A DNA stretch of 64,000 nucleotides from WM-3-3 sp041660045 (lineage in GTDB: Bacteria; Pseudomonadota; Gammaproteobacteria; Methylococcales; Methylomonadaceae). The stretch covers positions 248,001-312,000 of the forward strand of contig JBAZXA010000001.1 of assembly GCA_041660045.1 (NCBI GenBank). Reading direction: 5' to 3'. Position 1 is the stretch's first letter; each line of letters begins with the position of its first letter. Below, in pieces: positions 43,268 to 52,275 of the stretch. A model generated the notes under the pieces. That model did not search any database and was not told where the DNA came from. It worked only from the letters and a program-made list of their open reading frames with translations. The translations under genes and the position numbers were made by a program.

Positions 43268-44268
43268 CACGCCTCCAGAACATTAAACCAGAAAGGAAAA
43301 ATTTAAACTTAACCTAAGAAAAGCCGTATTTTTAGGGTAATGTTTAAGTCTTTCCCTGTTTATAACATAATTTACTACGGATAGGTGTAATCTTGTTGGA
43401 AACTAAATTTTATAAATGTGCAAACAGGCTGGTTAGTATTTGACAATAGCTCAAATGGACAAGGTTAGCTGCTGCTAAGTTACAAATAGTAAAAGGCTTA
43501 TTCCTAGACCTCTTTTTCTTTGACATCGTTAGGGTCTAGATGTCAGTAACTATTAGCAATATTCAGTGGACGTTCAGCCTAATAAGGTACGATCTGATCT
43601 GTTTCTAATGGGATACTAGAAAGTGTTCTCAAGATGTAACACAAAAGCGTATCTTTAATTGAAAGTTCAAGTTTTCAAGGCATGCCCATGCCATATGCAG
43701 GAATAGAACTTAATAAGTGGTGACATAAACCACACCCCTAAACTATTGAGGCATCTTTGGCTAGAAATTAATGTTAAAGTAAATTTTCCGGTGGCCTGAG
43801 GCAACTATTGCGCTTTTGATGTGTGGGCAGTGGCTATTTGAGTGTTAGGAAGGGCATAGAGATTAGTCAATGACGGCGATATCTGTAAGACCAAGAAAAG
43901 TAGATACTTATCGGAACATTATTTAAGAGCTAGTTTATGTTAGATAAATTGACGAATATAGTTTATTATCAAGAGAATAAATAAGCTTTTTAAAAACATA
44001 TAAGTTATTTTTACCAAACTAATTTAATATTTATTTTTGCGGCTAAGTTTTATTTTTGTTTGAAATATACAACAAAATGTTAAATTTTGTTTCTTACTGG
44101 CAACTTTTGTTGTTTTGCTATAAAATAATTGGGAAGGGTAGGTTCAGTCTGGGTTAAAGCACGATAACGTTTGGCTCAGAATAAGAATTAAATTTAGTTA
44201 AGTATTTAATAACGGACTATAAATACCAAATTATCAAATTCTTTTTTTTAAATTTTACGGAGATTGTC
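43268..44268. other. 1-kb non-coding region between divergent regulator and ompA-like gene
   Basis: No credible ORF or tRNA on either strand; strongly AT-rich toward the right. It holds the candidate promoter at 44116 and a long leader before the OmpA-like gene. A small RNA cannot be excluded by eye. Confidence 0.5.
44116..44124 (+). promoter_or_regulatory. Candidate extended -10 promoter for the OmpA-like gene
   Basis: TGCTATAAA is a TG-N-TATAAA extended -10. No good -35 was found. It predicts a leader of about 138 nt before ATG 44269, plausible for an ompA-type mRNA. Confidence 0.35.
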
Positions 44269-45327
44269 ATGTTTATAAAACATATTACAGCTTTTGTTGC
44301 TATAACCAGTATTGGTTTTTCAGCAATGGCTCAGGCTGAATCAGTACAGGATACTCGTTGGTATGCTGCACCTTTTGGTACATTTGTTAATGCCGCAGGC
44401 GACCGTGGTTCCAGAGATGGTTGGGGCGCTGGTTTGGGTATAGGTAAAATTATTAATGAGCATTTTAATGTTGAGTTAAGAGGTATTTACCAAGGTTTTG
44501 ATCATTTTGTAGGCAATGGCCGTACGGGCCGCTGGGATTTAACTGGTGGGAACGTTGATCTGCAATATTATTTTAACCGAGATACTTTTTCACCTTATGC
44601 AGTAGCTGGTTTGGGTGCAATTAATACTAGCGTTCCAGGTGACAGTGGCACCGGTTTTATTGGGGAAGCGGGTGCGGGCTTCACTTATGAGTTGCACGAC
44701 AACTTTTTACTTCGTAGTGACGTAAGATATCGTTACAACAATAATTTTGGTGCTAATTTAAGAAATGGCCAAAATGAATATAACGATTTAGTAGTAAACG
44801 TAGGTTTTGTTGTTCCTTTTGGAGCTAAACCTAAAGCCGTTGAAGCTAAAACTGAATTTGTGCCTAAAGCAGAACCTGTTACTGATTGTTCTTCGCTCGA
44901 TTCAGACCATGACGGTGTCAATAATTGTTCAGACAAATGTCCAGGTACCATTAGCGGCAGTAAAGTCGATTATTATGGCTGCCCATTAAGCATAGAGCTT
45001 AAAGGCGTCCATTTTAAATATAACTCTGCTGAACTCACTGAAAATGCTATGACAATTTTGGATGGCGTGGCTGAGAGCTTAATCGCTTACCCACAAACCA
45101 AAGCGATTGAAGTTGCAGGACATACCAGTAGTGAAGGTAGCAATGCCTATAACCAAAAACTGTCTCAACGCCGCTCTCAATCAGTAGTAAGTTACCTGAA
45201 AGAAAAAGGTGTTAAAGACAAATTATATGCAAAAGGCTATGGTGAAAGTTCACCGATTGCTGACAATTCTACTGAATCTGGTAGAGAGCAAAACCGCCGT
45301 GTTGAATTAATTTGGATTGAAGAATAA
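44269..45327 (+). CDS. OmpA-family outer-membrane protein
   Basis: The 352-residue protein has a signal peptide (about 1-24, ending SAMAQA). The N-terminal beta-barrel (about 25-185) has alternating hydrophobic strands. A short calcium-binding thrombospondin type-3-like linker SDHDGVNNCSDKCPGT is near 209-225, and the C-terminal OmpA-like peptidoglycan-binding domain (about 240-350) has EVAGHTSSEGSNAYNQKLSQRR and REQNRRVELIW. GGAG lies before ATG 44269. It anchors the outer membrane to peptidoglycan. It ends in a 12-bp hairpin 14 nt after the stop. Confidence 0.94.
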   Translation: MFIKHITAFVAITSIGFSAMAQAESVQDTRWYAAPFGTFVNAAGDRGSRDGWGAGLGIGKIINEHFNVELRGIYQGFDHFVGNGRTGRWDLTGGNVDLQYYFNRDTFSPYAVAGLGAINTSVPGDSGTGFIGEAGAGFTYELHDNFLLRSDVRYRYNNNFGANLRNGQNEYNDLVVNVGFVVPFGAKPKAVEAKTEFVPKAEPVTDCSSLDSDHDGVNNCSDKCPGTISGSKVDYYGCPLSIELKGVHFKYNSAELTENAMTILDGVAESLIAYPQTKAIEVAGHTSSEGSNAYNQKLSQRRSQSVVSYLKEKGVKDKLYAKGYGESSPIADNSTESGREQNRRVELIWIEE

Positions 45328-45340
45328 ATAGTTGATTAAT

Positions 45341-45369
45341 CTTGGATGGATAGTCTTTATCCATCCAAG
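45341..45369 (+). terminator. 12-bp hairpin after ompA-like gene
   Basis: CTTGGATGGATA pairs perfectly with TATCCATCCAAG around GTCTT. No T-run follows, so it may stop transcription only weakly or protect the mRNA 3' end. Confidence 0.6.
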
Positions 45370-45560
45370 ACCCACACCGCTTAAACTAGCTTAAAGTTTT
45401 AACTTAAGAATATTTACTTTAACGCTAGCATTCGTATACCTCATACCCCCTCTGTCTGCATAACAAAACGAAATTTTTTTTTTGACTATAATTTGCTAAA
45501 TGGCCAAATTACTATTTAGCTCTTTAATTCATTTATATTCAGTTTAGTTTTAGGTGACGT

Positions 45561-46172
45561 ATGGCAGATTACGACAAACCATTAAAAGATCATGAAAGGC
45601 GACGATATTTTAGAATTGACGATGAAGTCAATCTGTCATATTCAAAAATTCAAGAAAGCGATTTAACTGGGGTTAGTAGAACCAGTAATAACATCTTAAA
45701 TAATTGTTCTTTAACAGTCGCGTTGGAAATGCTAACTCAGGATGCTAGTCTTTTATTTCAACGCTTGGAACGTAGCCAGCCAGATGTCGTGGATTATTTA
45801 CGTGTTATTAATAATAAAATAGACTTGTTATCACAAGCCATTATGATGCAGGGCGGCCAGTTTGAAGAAAAACTAACACGGAATGTGAATTTAAGTGCTG
45901 CGGGCTTAGCATTTGAATGTGAGGAGACGCTTGAAGAAGGTAGCTTTCTTGAAATTAAAATGACTTTGGTTTCCTGCATGGCCGTTATAGTCACTTATGG
46001 AAAAGTGGTTTATTGTAAACAAAATCAAATTTCTACCAGTAACTTTCCTTATATGGCCGGGATTGATTATGTCAATATGAAAGAACAAGATCGTGAAGTG
46101 CTGATAAAACATGTCTTAAAAAGACAGTTACAGCAAATTCGTGAAATTAAAGATAATTCAGATAAGCTTTGA
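45561..46172 (+). CDS. PilZ domain protein (c-di-GMP receptor)
   Basis: The 203-residue protein carries a split PilZ signature: the arginine motif ERRRYFRID near residues 12-20 and the N/D-x-S-x-x-G motif NLSAAGLAF near 113-121, both needed for c-di-GMP binding. Between them is a helical insert of about 80 residues (LEMLTQDASLLFQRLERSQ...). There is no membrane segment. This two-part layout is common in gammaproteobacterial PilZ regulators. It probably answers to diguanylate cyclases such as the one at 1286. The target is unknown. Confidence 0.87.
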   Translation: MADYDKPLKDHERRRYFRIDDEVNLSYSKIQESDLTGVSRTSNNILNNCSLTVALEMLTQDASLLFQRLERSQPDVVDYLRVINNKIDLLSQAIMMQGGQFEEKLTRNVNLSAAGLAFECEETLEEGSFLEIKMTLVSCMAVIVTYGKVVYCKQNQISTSNFPYMAGIDYVNMKEQDREVLIKHVLKRQLQQIREIKDNSDKL

Positions 46173-46233
46173 TGGCTTGCAAATTTAATCTAGGCATTGT
46201 GAAATAGCTTCATATTTCTCAAGGCCTAATGCG

Positions 46234-47238
46234 TTGATAACAGAAAAACAAAAACAAATTCTTAGCATACTAGCTGATGCCGAATTTCATTCCGGTACTG
46301 AGCTAGCACAAGTTTTAGGTATTAGCCGTTCGGCAATTTGGAAATACTTAACTAGTCTTGGTGAATTAGGCCTCTCCTATAAGGCTGTTCAGGGCAAAGG
46401 TTATCGTCTTGACAAACCACTCCATTTTTTAAGCTCTGCTGCTATTTATAGTCATTTGAGTGAGGCGGCAAAAAGCCTAATAACGGCTTTAGAGATTTAT
46501 GATCAACTCCTTTCAACAAACACTTATCTTAGTGAACAAGCTCAAAAAAATCCGCAATCAGGTTTAATTTGCCTCGCTGAACACCAAACTTTAGGCAAAG
46601 GCAGACGTGGAAGGCAATGGGTTTCTCCCTTTGGCAGCAATATCTATTTATCTGTGCTATGGTGTTTTCAACAAGGGCCGTCCCATATTTCTGGCCTTAG
46701 CTTAGTGATGGGTGTTGCCGTTATACGGGCATTACGTGAATACGGAATTGAAAACATCGGTTTAAAATGGCCTAACGATATCTTCTGGCAAGCAAAAAAA
46801 TTAGGTGGCATACTAATTGAAGTGTCAGGGGAAACTAGCGGGCCTTGTTGTGCTGTCATCGGGTTGGGTTTGAACCTTGCCCTGTCTGCCCAAGTTGGGG
46901 AATCTATAACGCAACCCTGGACAGACCTTGAAAGTGTGGTAGGTGCATCCCTTATAGCTAGAAATAAATTAGTAGCAAGTTTGTTAAATCATATGCTGAT
47001 TATATTAAACGATTTTGAACAATCTGGTTTACAACCTTATTTGGATGAATGGCGTAGCTATGATTGCCTAAAATACCAACCCATAACATTACAGTTAGGC
47101 AGTCAGCAAATAAATGGTGTTTTACAGGGCATAGATGACAATGGGCTATTACTTTTGCAACATGCCGATGGAAGAGTTCAAGGATTTGCTTCAGGCGAAG
47201 TTAGTTTTAATCCAGAAACACATGAATCTGCTAGTTGA
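46234..47238 (+). CDS. birA: Biotin--[acetyl-CoA-carboxylase] ligase / biotin repressor BirA
   Basis: The 334-residue protein attaches biotin to AccB and represses biotin genes. Residues 1-65 form a winged HTH (GTELAQVLGISRSAIWKYLTSL). The central ligase domain has GKGRRGRQWVSPFGSNIYLSV, the biotinyl-AMP loop, and KWPNDIFWQAKKLGGILIE. The C-terminal SH3-like cap follows (LQGIDDNGLLLLQHADG). The start is TTG at 46234 (MITEKQKQIL); no nearby ATG gives a full N-terminus. The coaX start lies inside its last codons, so the two are translationally coupled. Confidence 0.95.
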   Translation: MITEKQKQILSILADAEFHSGTELAQVLGISRSAIWKYLTSLGELGLSYKAVQGKGYRLDKPLHFLSSAAIYSHLSEAAKSLITALEIYDQLLSTNTYLSEQAQKNPQSGLICLAEHQTLGKGRRGRQWVSPFGSNIYLSVLWCFQQGPSHISGLSLVMGVAVIRALREYGIENIGLKWPNDIFWQAKKLGGILIEVSGETSGPCCAVIGLGLNLALSAQVGESITQPWTDLESVVGASLIARNKLVASLLNHMLIILNDFEQSGLQPYLDEWRSYDCLKYQPITLQLGSQQINGVLQGIDDNGLLLLQHADGRVQGFASGEVSFNPETHESAS

Positions 47239-47956
47239 TATCGGCAATAGCCGTTTAAAGTGGGCCATAGCGAATGGCCTAAGCTTAATATTAGAAACTA
47301 ATGCACTGTTACACAAGGAAGAAGGCTGGCAAAAATGTTTGCAAGCGCGATGGGAAAACTTAGTACCACCTAAAAAAATCGCAATTGCTAATGTCGCTAA
47401 TAATAATGTGCTTAAAGATATTCTTACTATCACACAAACAACTTGGCCCACGGCTGAAATTACGCAAGTACAAGCGAAAAGTGAGGGGTGGGGCGTAATA
47501 AACAGCTATCTACAACCAGAAAAATTGGGCGTAGATCGCTGGCTGGCTATGCTTGCTGTTAGACAAAGTATTTGTGGTGCGGCGTGTATAGTTGATTGTG
47601 GTACAGCCATTACGGTTGATCTACTGGATCAAAATGGCCAACATTTAGGCGGGGTGATTGCGCCAGGCTTAGTCTTAATGCGGCAAGCATTAGCTCAAGG
47701 TACGGCTAAACTTGAATACACACCAGCTGAGTATGCTATAGGCCTAGCAAAATTTACGGAAGCTGCGCTTTACAATGGAACCATCATGGCAGCAATCGGC
47801 TTGATTAAACAGGTAATGCAACAGTATGCTGATCATCATATGACTTTAATTTTAACCGGTGGTGATGCGCTATTGATTGCACAGTACCTTGATCTTGACG
47901 CCAAAATTGATAATGATTTAGTTTTGCAAGGATTGGCAATTACAATGGAAATTTAA
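47222..47956 (+). CDS. coaX: Type III pantothenate kinase
   Basis: CoaX phosphorylates pantothenate as the first step of CoA synthesis and uses a monovalent cation. The 244 residues from ATG 47222 (MNLLVDIGNSRLKWAI) match the family; starts upstream inside birA are artefacts. The phosphate loop DIGNSRLKW, GVDRWLAMLA, the metal/ATP loop VDCGTAITVDLL and HLGGVIAPGL are all visible. It overlaps birA by 17 nt and its stop overlaps the next start (TAATG). The birA-coaX pairing is common in proteobacteria. Confidence 0.95.
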   Translation: MNLLVDIGNSRLKWAIANGLSLILETNALLHKEEGWQKCLQARWENLVPPKKIAIANVANNNVLKDILTITQTTWPTAEITQVQAKSEGWGVINSYLQPEKLGVDRWLAMLAVRQSICGAACIVDCGTAITVDLLDQNGQHLGGVIAPGLVLMRQALAQGTAKLEYTPAEYAIGLAKFTEAALYNGTIMAAIGLIKQVMQQYADHHMTLILTGGDALLIAQYLDLDAKIDNDLVLQGLAITMEI

Positions 47957-48840
47957 TGATGAAAGCCATTTTTTTTAGTATGTTGTTAGCTAACGCTGTG
48001 TTCTTTATGTGGGAATATAAAAGCGGATTTTCAGCTATCAATACAGAATTGGATGGGCAAATACCTTTGCCAGGTTACGAACAAATTGCCTTGCTTGGGG
48101 AACTGCAGCAAGCTGCATCTGATAAACCGTTGCCTAATGCGGAAAATAAGCATAACGAAACTACTGCACTTCCAACAGATGAAGCATCAAATGTTACGGA
48201 CACTCATAATATCGATAAGAATAAAGTGGTAGCAAACAATTCACCTCTCCATGCAGTCGATGCTCAAGGCCAGCCGCAAATTCCTCAAACGCCACAAGAT
48301 GATCTTAATTCACAAACTCAGTTGGCTACTGAGCCATCAACAAACCAAGCGACGTTAAATACCAATGACAAACAAGAGAACGCCAAACCACCAGCGTGTT
48401 ATGAAGTGGGGCCTTTTGCTAATAATGGCGAATATCAGGCATGGGTTAAAGGTGTTGCTATAAAGGTCTTAGACAGTCGTCCCATCTACAAAAATGGTGA
48501 TGTGATCACTGGCTATTTAGTTTTTTTTCCTGCGGGAAGCTCGATAGAGCAGAGCCAGGAGCATGCTCAAGCACTCAGGGATAAAGGTATTAAGGATTTA
48601 TGGTTGATCCGAAATGGCGAAGATAAAGGTTTAATTTCCTTAGGCATGTTTAAAACAGAAGTGCGGGCGAAATCGATGAAGGATCAATTATTATCACAAG
48701 GTATAACAGCGGAGGTTAAGCCTAAATATAAACCGGGTAAACAACCTTACGCACAGATAAAAATTAACGCAGAAACTATCAATGAACTTAAAACTGCTTT
48801 AGGCCCAGCTTTGCAAATTTTGCCTATTAGTTGCTGGTAA
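47956..48840 (+). CDS. SPOR-domain-like protein, 294 aa
   Basis: An N-terminal signal anchor (MMKAIFFSMLLANAVFFMWEY) is followed by a long Gln/Asn/Thr/Pro-rich linker (about 30-140). A C-terminal domain (about 145-270) resembles SPOR repeats: KDLWLIRNGEDKGLISLGMFKTEVRAKSMKDQL. SPOR-type proteins bind denuded glycan at division sites; this one would sit in the periplasm, anchored in the inner membrane. Similar birA-coaX-SPOR operons are familiar from Methylococcales and pseudomonads. It overlaps coaX by 1 nt and the convergent heme A synthase gene by 14 nt. SPOR assignment is by pattern, not certain. Confidence 0.8.
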   Translation: MMKAIFFSMLLANAVFFMWEYKSGFSAINTELDGQIPLPGYEQIALLGELQQAASDKPLPNAENKHNETTALPTDEASNVTDTHNIDKNKVVANNSPLHAVDAQGQPQIPQTPQDDLNSQTQLATEPSTNQATLNTNDKQENAKPPACYEVGPFANNGEYQAWVKGVAIKVLDSRPIYKNGDVITGYLVFFPAGSSIEQSQEHAQALRDKGIKDLWLIRNGEDKGLISLGMFKTEVRAKSMKDQLLSQGITAEVKPKYKPGKQPYAQIKINAETINELKTALGPALQILPISCW

Positions 48841-49810
48841 GACGCAATTGGGTGGCATAATAAAAATGGATATAAAGAAAAAACTGGGTGCCAAAAATTA
48901 AATTAGCCATCAATAAATGGACAGGTTGGGCAATGGCCGGCATACCTAGACGGTCCAAACTGACACCCGCTAATATGGCAACAATGATTAATGCCATTAA
49001 GCAATAACCTGTATAGAGCATTACTTTATTGCTAGCAATGGATTGATAAACTTTCCACACTAGCCAACTATTAGTAAATAGAATGATAGATGAGAATGAC
49101 CGATGCACATAAAAAATGATCGGGAAATCGTCCCGCCAAAATTGGCGTTCTATATAAGCATGTTCATGGGCGATAAAATCAACGGCTTCCCGCACTTGGG
49201 TGCCCATGGCAATTTGTATTAACGTCATTAACATGGCAATACGCAAAACCGTTTTAAACTTATTGGGAAATAAGTACGTATCTATCGGCATAAAATAGTT
49301 ACGCTGGGACCTGGCAATTGTATAAATGAGCAGGGCAACAATAAACAGCGCGAGCAGCATATGCAAGGTAATCATGAAAGGTTTTAGATTGCTGGCGACT
49401 ACTGTTGAACCCAGCCAACCCTGGAATCCCACAAGAAAAAATGCGCTAATGGCCAAATAAAAAACAGTTTTATCGGCTTTTAAGTAGATGCGGGATGACC
49501 ACGCTGTCAATAAAATTAAAATTCCTATAGTGACACCCACTAAACGGTTAGTATATTCGGTCCAAGTTTTAACCGGATTGAATTGGGTATTTTCATAGCC
49601 GCGTTGCGCATAAATTTCATGGTAATTGGCTGGTAATTGGGCTTCATGTGTAGGCGGAATCCATTGGCCGAAACAGGTAGGCCAATCAGGGCAGCCCATG
49701 CCAGCACCTGACGCCCTCACTATGCCACCTACTAGAATTACAAAATAGACAGCAAATATAGTTAGTGTGCCAAGTCGGCGAAATCGGCAAGCAGCCTGCG
49801 GTTGAAGCAT
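48827..49810 (-). CDS. ctaA: Heme A synthase (COX15/CtaA)
   Basis: The 327-residue membrane enzyme converts heme O to heme A for aa3-type cytochrome c oxidase. About eight transmembrane helices are seen, with the COX15 signatures GGIVRASGAGMGCPDWPTC near the N-terminus, QGWLGSTVV, THMLLAL-type second-helix His (LHMLLALF) and VHRSFSSIILF later. It is convergent with the SPOR gene. It implies the cell uses a heme A oxidase. Neighbouring ctaB/coxBAC genes are not in the window. Confidence 0.94.
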   Translation of the reverse strand: MLQPQAACRFRRLGTLTIFAVYFVILVGGIVRASGAGMGCPDWPTCFGQWIPPTHEAQLPANYHEIYAQRGYENTQFNPVKTWTEYTNRLVGVTIGILILLTAWSSRIYLKADKTVFYLAISAFFLVGFQGWLGSTVVASNLKPFMITLHMLLALFIVALLIYTIARSQRNYFMPIDTYLFPNKFKTVLRIAMLMTLIQIAMGTQVREAVDFIAHEHAYIERQFWRDDFPIIFYVHRSFSSIILFTNSWLVWKVYQSIASNKVMLYTGYCLMALIIVAILAGVSLDRLGMPAIAQPVHLLMANLIFGTQFFLYIHFYYATQLRLTSN

Positions 49811-49821
49811 AGTTGGTTTAA

Positions 49822-50664
49822 TTAAGTAAACGTGTTTTTGGCCAATTCAATATCTTCAGAAATACCCTCAATTTCAAGGATTTCCATTTCTGGCAATAGG
49901 CCTAGCTTAACAAAAGAAGGGGCTTTTGAATAGTCTACCTTATTTATGGGGTGGTTAGTGCCGGCAACGCTTTGTAAAAAAGCGACTTGTACTACATCTA
50001 CATAATCGGCTTTTGAGCCTGAATCATATTGTAAATTGACGTACTCATACGCCACTGGTTTTAAATTCTCAGGAAATTCCCAGTAACTCATAATCAGCCT
50101 ACCTACAACAGGGTGCGCTTTCTCCAATAATTTTGCCAAACGTGCGGGATTATCCCTAAATTCTGGGATATTTTCTGCCAAAGCTAAAATGGGTAACTTG
50201 CCAATTTGGTGGATTAATCCAGCTAACATACATTCATCAGCATCCAAATGTGGTGCAAAATGAGCTAAAGCATGGCTAATTGAAGCAACACTGATATTTT
50301 GTTCCCAGATGCCTCTCAACTGATCTTCCATTGATTTACTCGGTTGGCTGAACATTTGCTGCATAGCAATATTAGTCACTAAAGTCCGGATAGCTTTAAT
50401 CCCTAAGCGCGTGACTGCCAATTGGATATTGTTGATGGCTGTATTACCACGATAAAGCGGGCTATTAGCGACATGAATTAATTGTGCGGAAAGCGCTGCA
50501 TCGGTAGTGATAAGATCCGCTAATTCTTTTGCCGTTATGTCTTCTTTGGCAACCGCATTACGTACTTTAATAGCTATATCAGGAAGGCTTGGTAGAACCA
50601 AGCGGTTAGTATCCAGCTCTTTTTTGACATGGTCTAGGAAGTCTTGGACAGTTGTAAATTGCAT
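49822..50664 (-). CDS. HDOD domain signalling protein
   Basis: The 280-residue soluble protein consists of an HDOD domain (about 25-225). It shows LPSLPDIAIKVRNAVAKEDITAKELADLIT, then DAALSAQLIHVANSPLYRG, AVTRLGIKAIRTLV and the degenerate HD-like AGLIHQIGKLPIL. HDOD proteins lack a full metal-binding HD and act in signalling by protein contacts. It lies 11 nt upstream of the heme A synthase gene on the same strand and may be co-transcribed, though a functional link is not evident. Confidence 0.9.
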   Translation of the reverse strand: MQFTTVQDFLDHVKKELDTNRLVLPSLPDIAIKVRNAVAKEDITAKELADLITTDAALSAQLIHVANSPLYRGNTAINNIQLAVTRLGIKAIRTLVTNIAMQQMFSQPSKSMEDQLRGIWEQNISVASISHALAHFAPHLDADECMLAGLIHQIGKLPILALAENIPEFRDNPARLAKLLEKAHPVVGRLIMSYWEFPENLKPVAYEYVNLQYDSGSKADYVDVVQVAFLQSVAGTNHPINKVDYSKAPSFVKLGLLPEMEILEIEGISEDIELAKNTFT

Positions 50665-50703
50665 GGCTAGTCTGCGTTAAAGTTAGTTTTAATTAACTTG
50701 TAA

Positions 50704-51693
50704 TTATAGTGGCAATAATTTAATTTTGTTTTGCGGGCCGTCTTTTAATTGGAGTTTGTCAGCGTGGTATCCAGTTGATGCCAATATAATCAATAAGCGA
50801 TAGGAATTCTGTCCAGCTTCTGCTGATAACACTTTGCCAACAACTGGGAAAGATTCTTGTCCAGCATCAATAATTACACTGGCGGCTGCCGGAATAGGTT
50901 GATTTATGTCACATTCCGCCAGAAACATTTCACGTTTGGCTTGGCCTAAATAATGGGTTCTGGCAACAATCTCTTGGCCAGTATAACAACCTTTTTTAAA
51001 GCTAATCCCCCCTAATTTATCGATATTGAGCATCTGCGGGATGAACTCTTCAGTGGTAGCAAGGTTAAGCCAAGGTATGCCGGCACTAATATCGTAGTAG
51101 CGCCAAAGATCAGAGTTAGCTGGCGATAAAGATTGTGTTTCTATGGCCTGTTGCCAACTAAAAATGGCTAGTTCAACGGGGGCTAGGTATAACAAGTGAC
51201 TTGATTGTTGGGCTAAATTAACCGTAATAACAGAATGCGACTGTGTTGTCGTTAAGAAATTTGCAGGTGTATTTGCTTGATGTACACCGAATAAACATAG
51301 ATTATTGGATTCATCAGTGATAACTACTTTGGCACGTAAAAGATAATGCTGTAATTTTTTGTGCACCAGTGCTAATAACTCCATGGGTACAACCATGAGA
51401 AAGTCGTTGCCTGTCTTTATCAGTAAAAAAGTTGTTATCACACGTCCCTTAGGATTGCAGAGGGCTGCAAAACAACTTTGGGATTCTGTTAAGTCATTAA
51501 CGTTGCAAGTAATTTGGCCTTGTAAAAATGTGGCTGAGTCTATCCCTGTTAGTTTCAGTACACCTAAATGCACAATAGGGCATATAACTTGATCATTGAT
51601 TGTAGCTGTCGGGAATGAGATAACGCCGTTTTCAGCGTGAATGACAGCTTGTTTAGAAAATAAAAAATTTTTCCAAAGTGGGTTGATTGGCAT
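50704..51693 (-). CDS. ygfZ: Folate-binding FeS repair protein YgfZ
   Basis: The 329-residue protein is a GcvT-like tetrahydrofolate-binding protein needed for some iron-sulfur enzymes. The hallmark K-G-C-Y-T-G-Q-E (in SFKKGCYTGQEIVARTHYLG, near residues 231-240) contains the essential Cys. GIDSATFLQGQITCN is the N-terminal folate-domain signature. It is divergent from the ygfX-like gene, as ygfZ is from ygfXY in E. coli. ATG 51693 is the start. Confidence 0.94.
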   Translation of the reverse strand: MPINPLWKNFLFSKQAVIHAENGVISFPTATINDQVICPIVHLGVLKLTGIDSATFLQGQITCNVNDLTESQSCFAALCNPKGRVITTFLLIKTGNDFLMVVPMELLALVHKKLQHYLLRAKVVITDESNNLCLFGVHQANTPANFLTTTQSHSVITVNLAQQSSHLLYLAPVELAIFSWQQAIETQSLSPANSDLWRYYDISAGIPWLNLATTEEFIPQMLNIDKLGGISFKKGCYTGQEIVARTHYLGQAKREMFLAECDINQPIPAAASVIIDAGQESFPVVGKVLSAEAGQNSYRLLIILASTGYHADKLQLKDGPQNKIKLLPL

Positions 51694-51752
51694 AGGATTT
51701 CTAAGCTAAATTTTTCAATAATAAGGCGACACACTAATTAAAGCTACTCTTA

Positions 51753-52166
51753 ATGCAAACAAACCATGAATTACCGCTTACCTTCGATATTAATATCACT
51801 AAGTTACCCCAATGCTTTTTAATAGGGTTAACTTTATTAGCCTTGGTGCCGCTGTTTGCCAATAATTTAGTTATGGCATTAAAAATCCCCCTGTTTGGTT
51901 TATCGGTTACATATTTTGTTTTCAGTTACAGAACCTTACACGATGGACCTAAAAAAATTCGCTACAGCTTGCTGAGATCGTGGGAAGTTTGCAATGATAA
52001 AGATTTTGAAAAAATAATCGTATTGCCATCTACCGTGTTAACTGCCCATGCTATTTTTTTATCCTATAAGCATGGCAAGCGGATTCGTAACCTCTTAATT
52101 TTAAAAAGAGCAATGCCAACAAGTGACTTCTGTAGATTATTAGTAAAATTAAAAACAAATGCTTAA
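51753..52166 (+). CDS. YgfX/CptA-like small inner-membrane protein
   Basis: The 137-residue protein has a short N-terminus and two adjacent hydrophobic helices (about 19-36 and 42-60). A cytoplasmic tail follows. It is divergent from ygfZ, the position of ygfY-ygfX in E. coli, which supports a YgfX-like identity. The usual partner sdhE (ygfY) is not between them. YgfX in E. coli has been described as a toxin acting on cytoskeletal proteins, and SdhE aids flavinylation of SdhA. The family call is by size, topology and neighbourhood. Confidence 0.65.
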   Translation: MQTNHELPLTFDINITKLPQCFLIGLTLLALVPLFANNLVMALKIPLFGLSVTYFVFSYRTLHDGPKKIRYSLLRSWEVCNDKDFEKIIVLPSTVLTAHAIFLSYKHGKRIRNLLILKRAMPTSDFCRLLVKLKTNA

Positions 52167-52275
52167 CTTCGGTAATTGAATACATAGTTGTCAGAACAAA
52201 GGCTAGATTTGCTATAATTAGCTGTTTGTATCGGTGAGTATTGCCGACCTCAGTTTTAATTTTTAAGAGAAGCTT

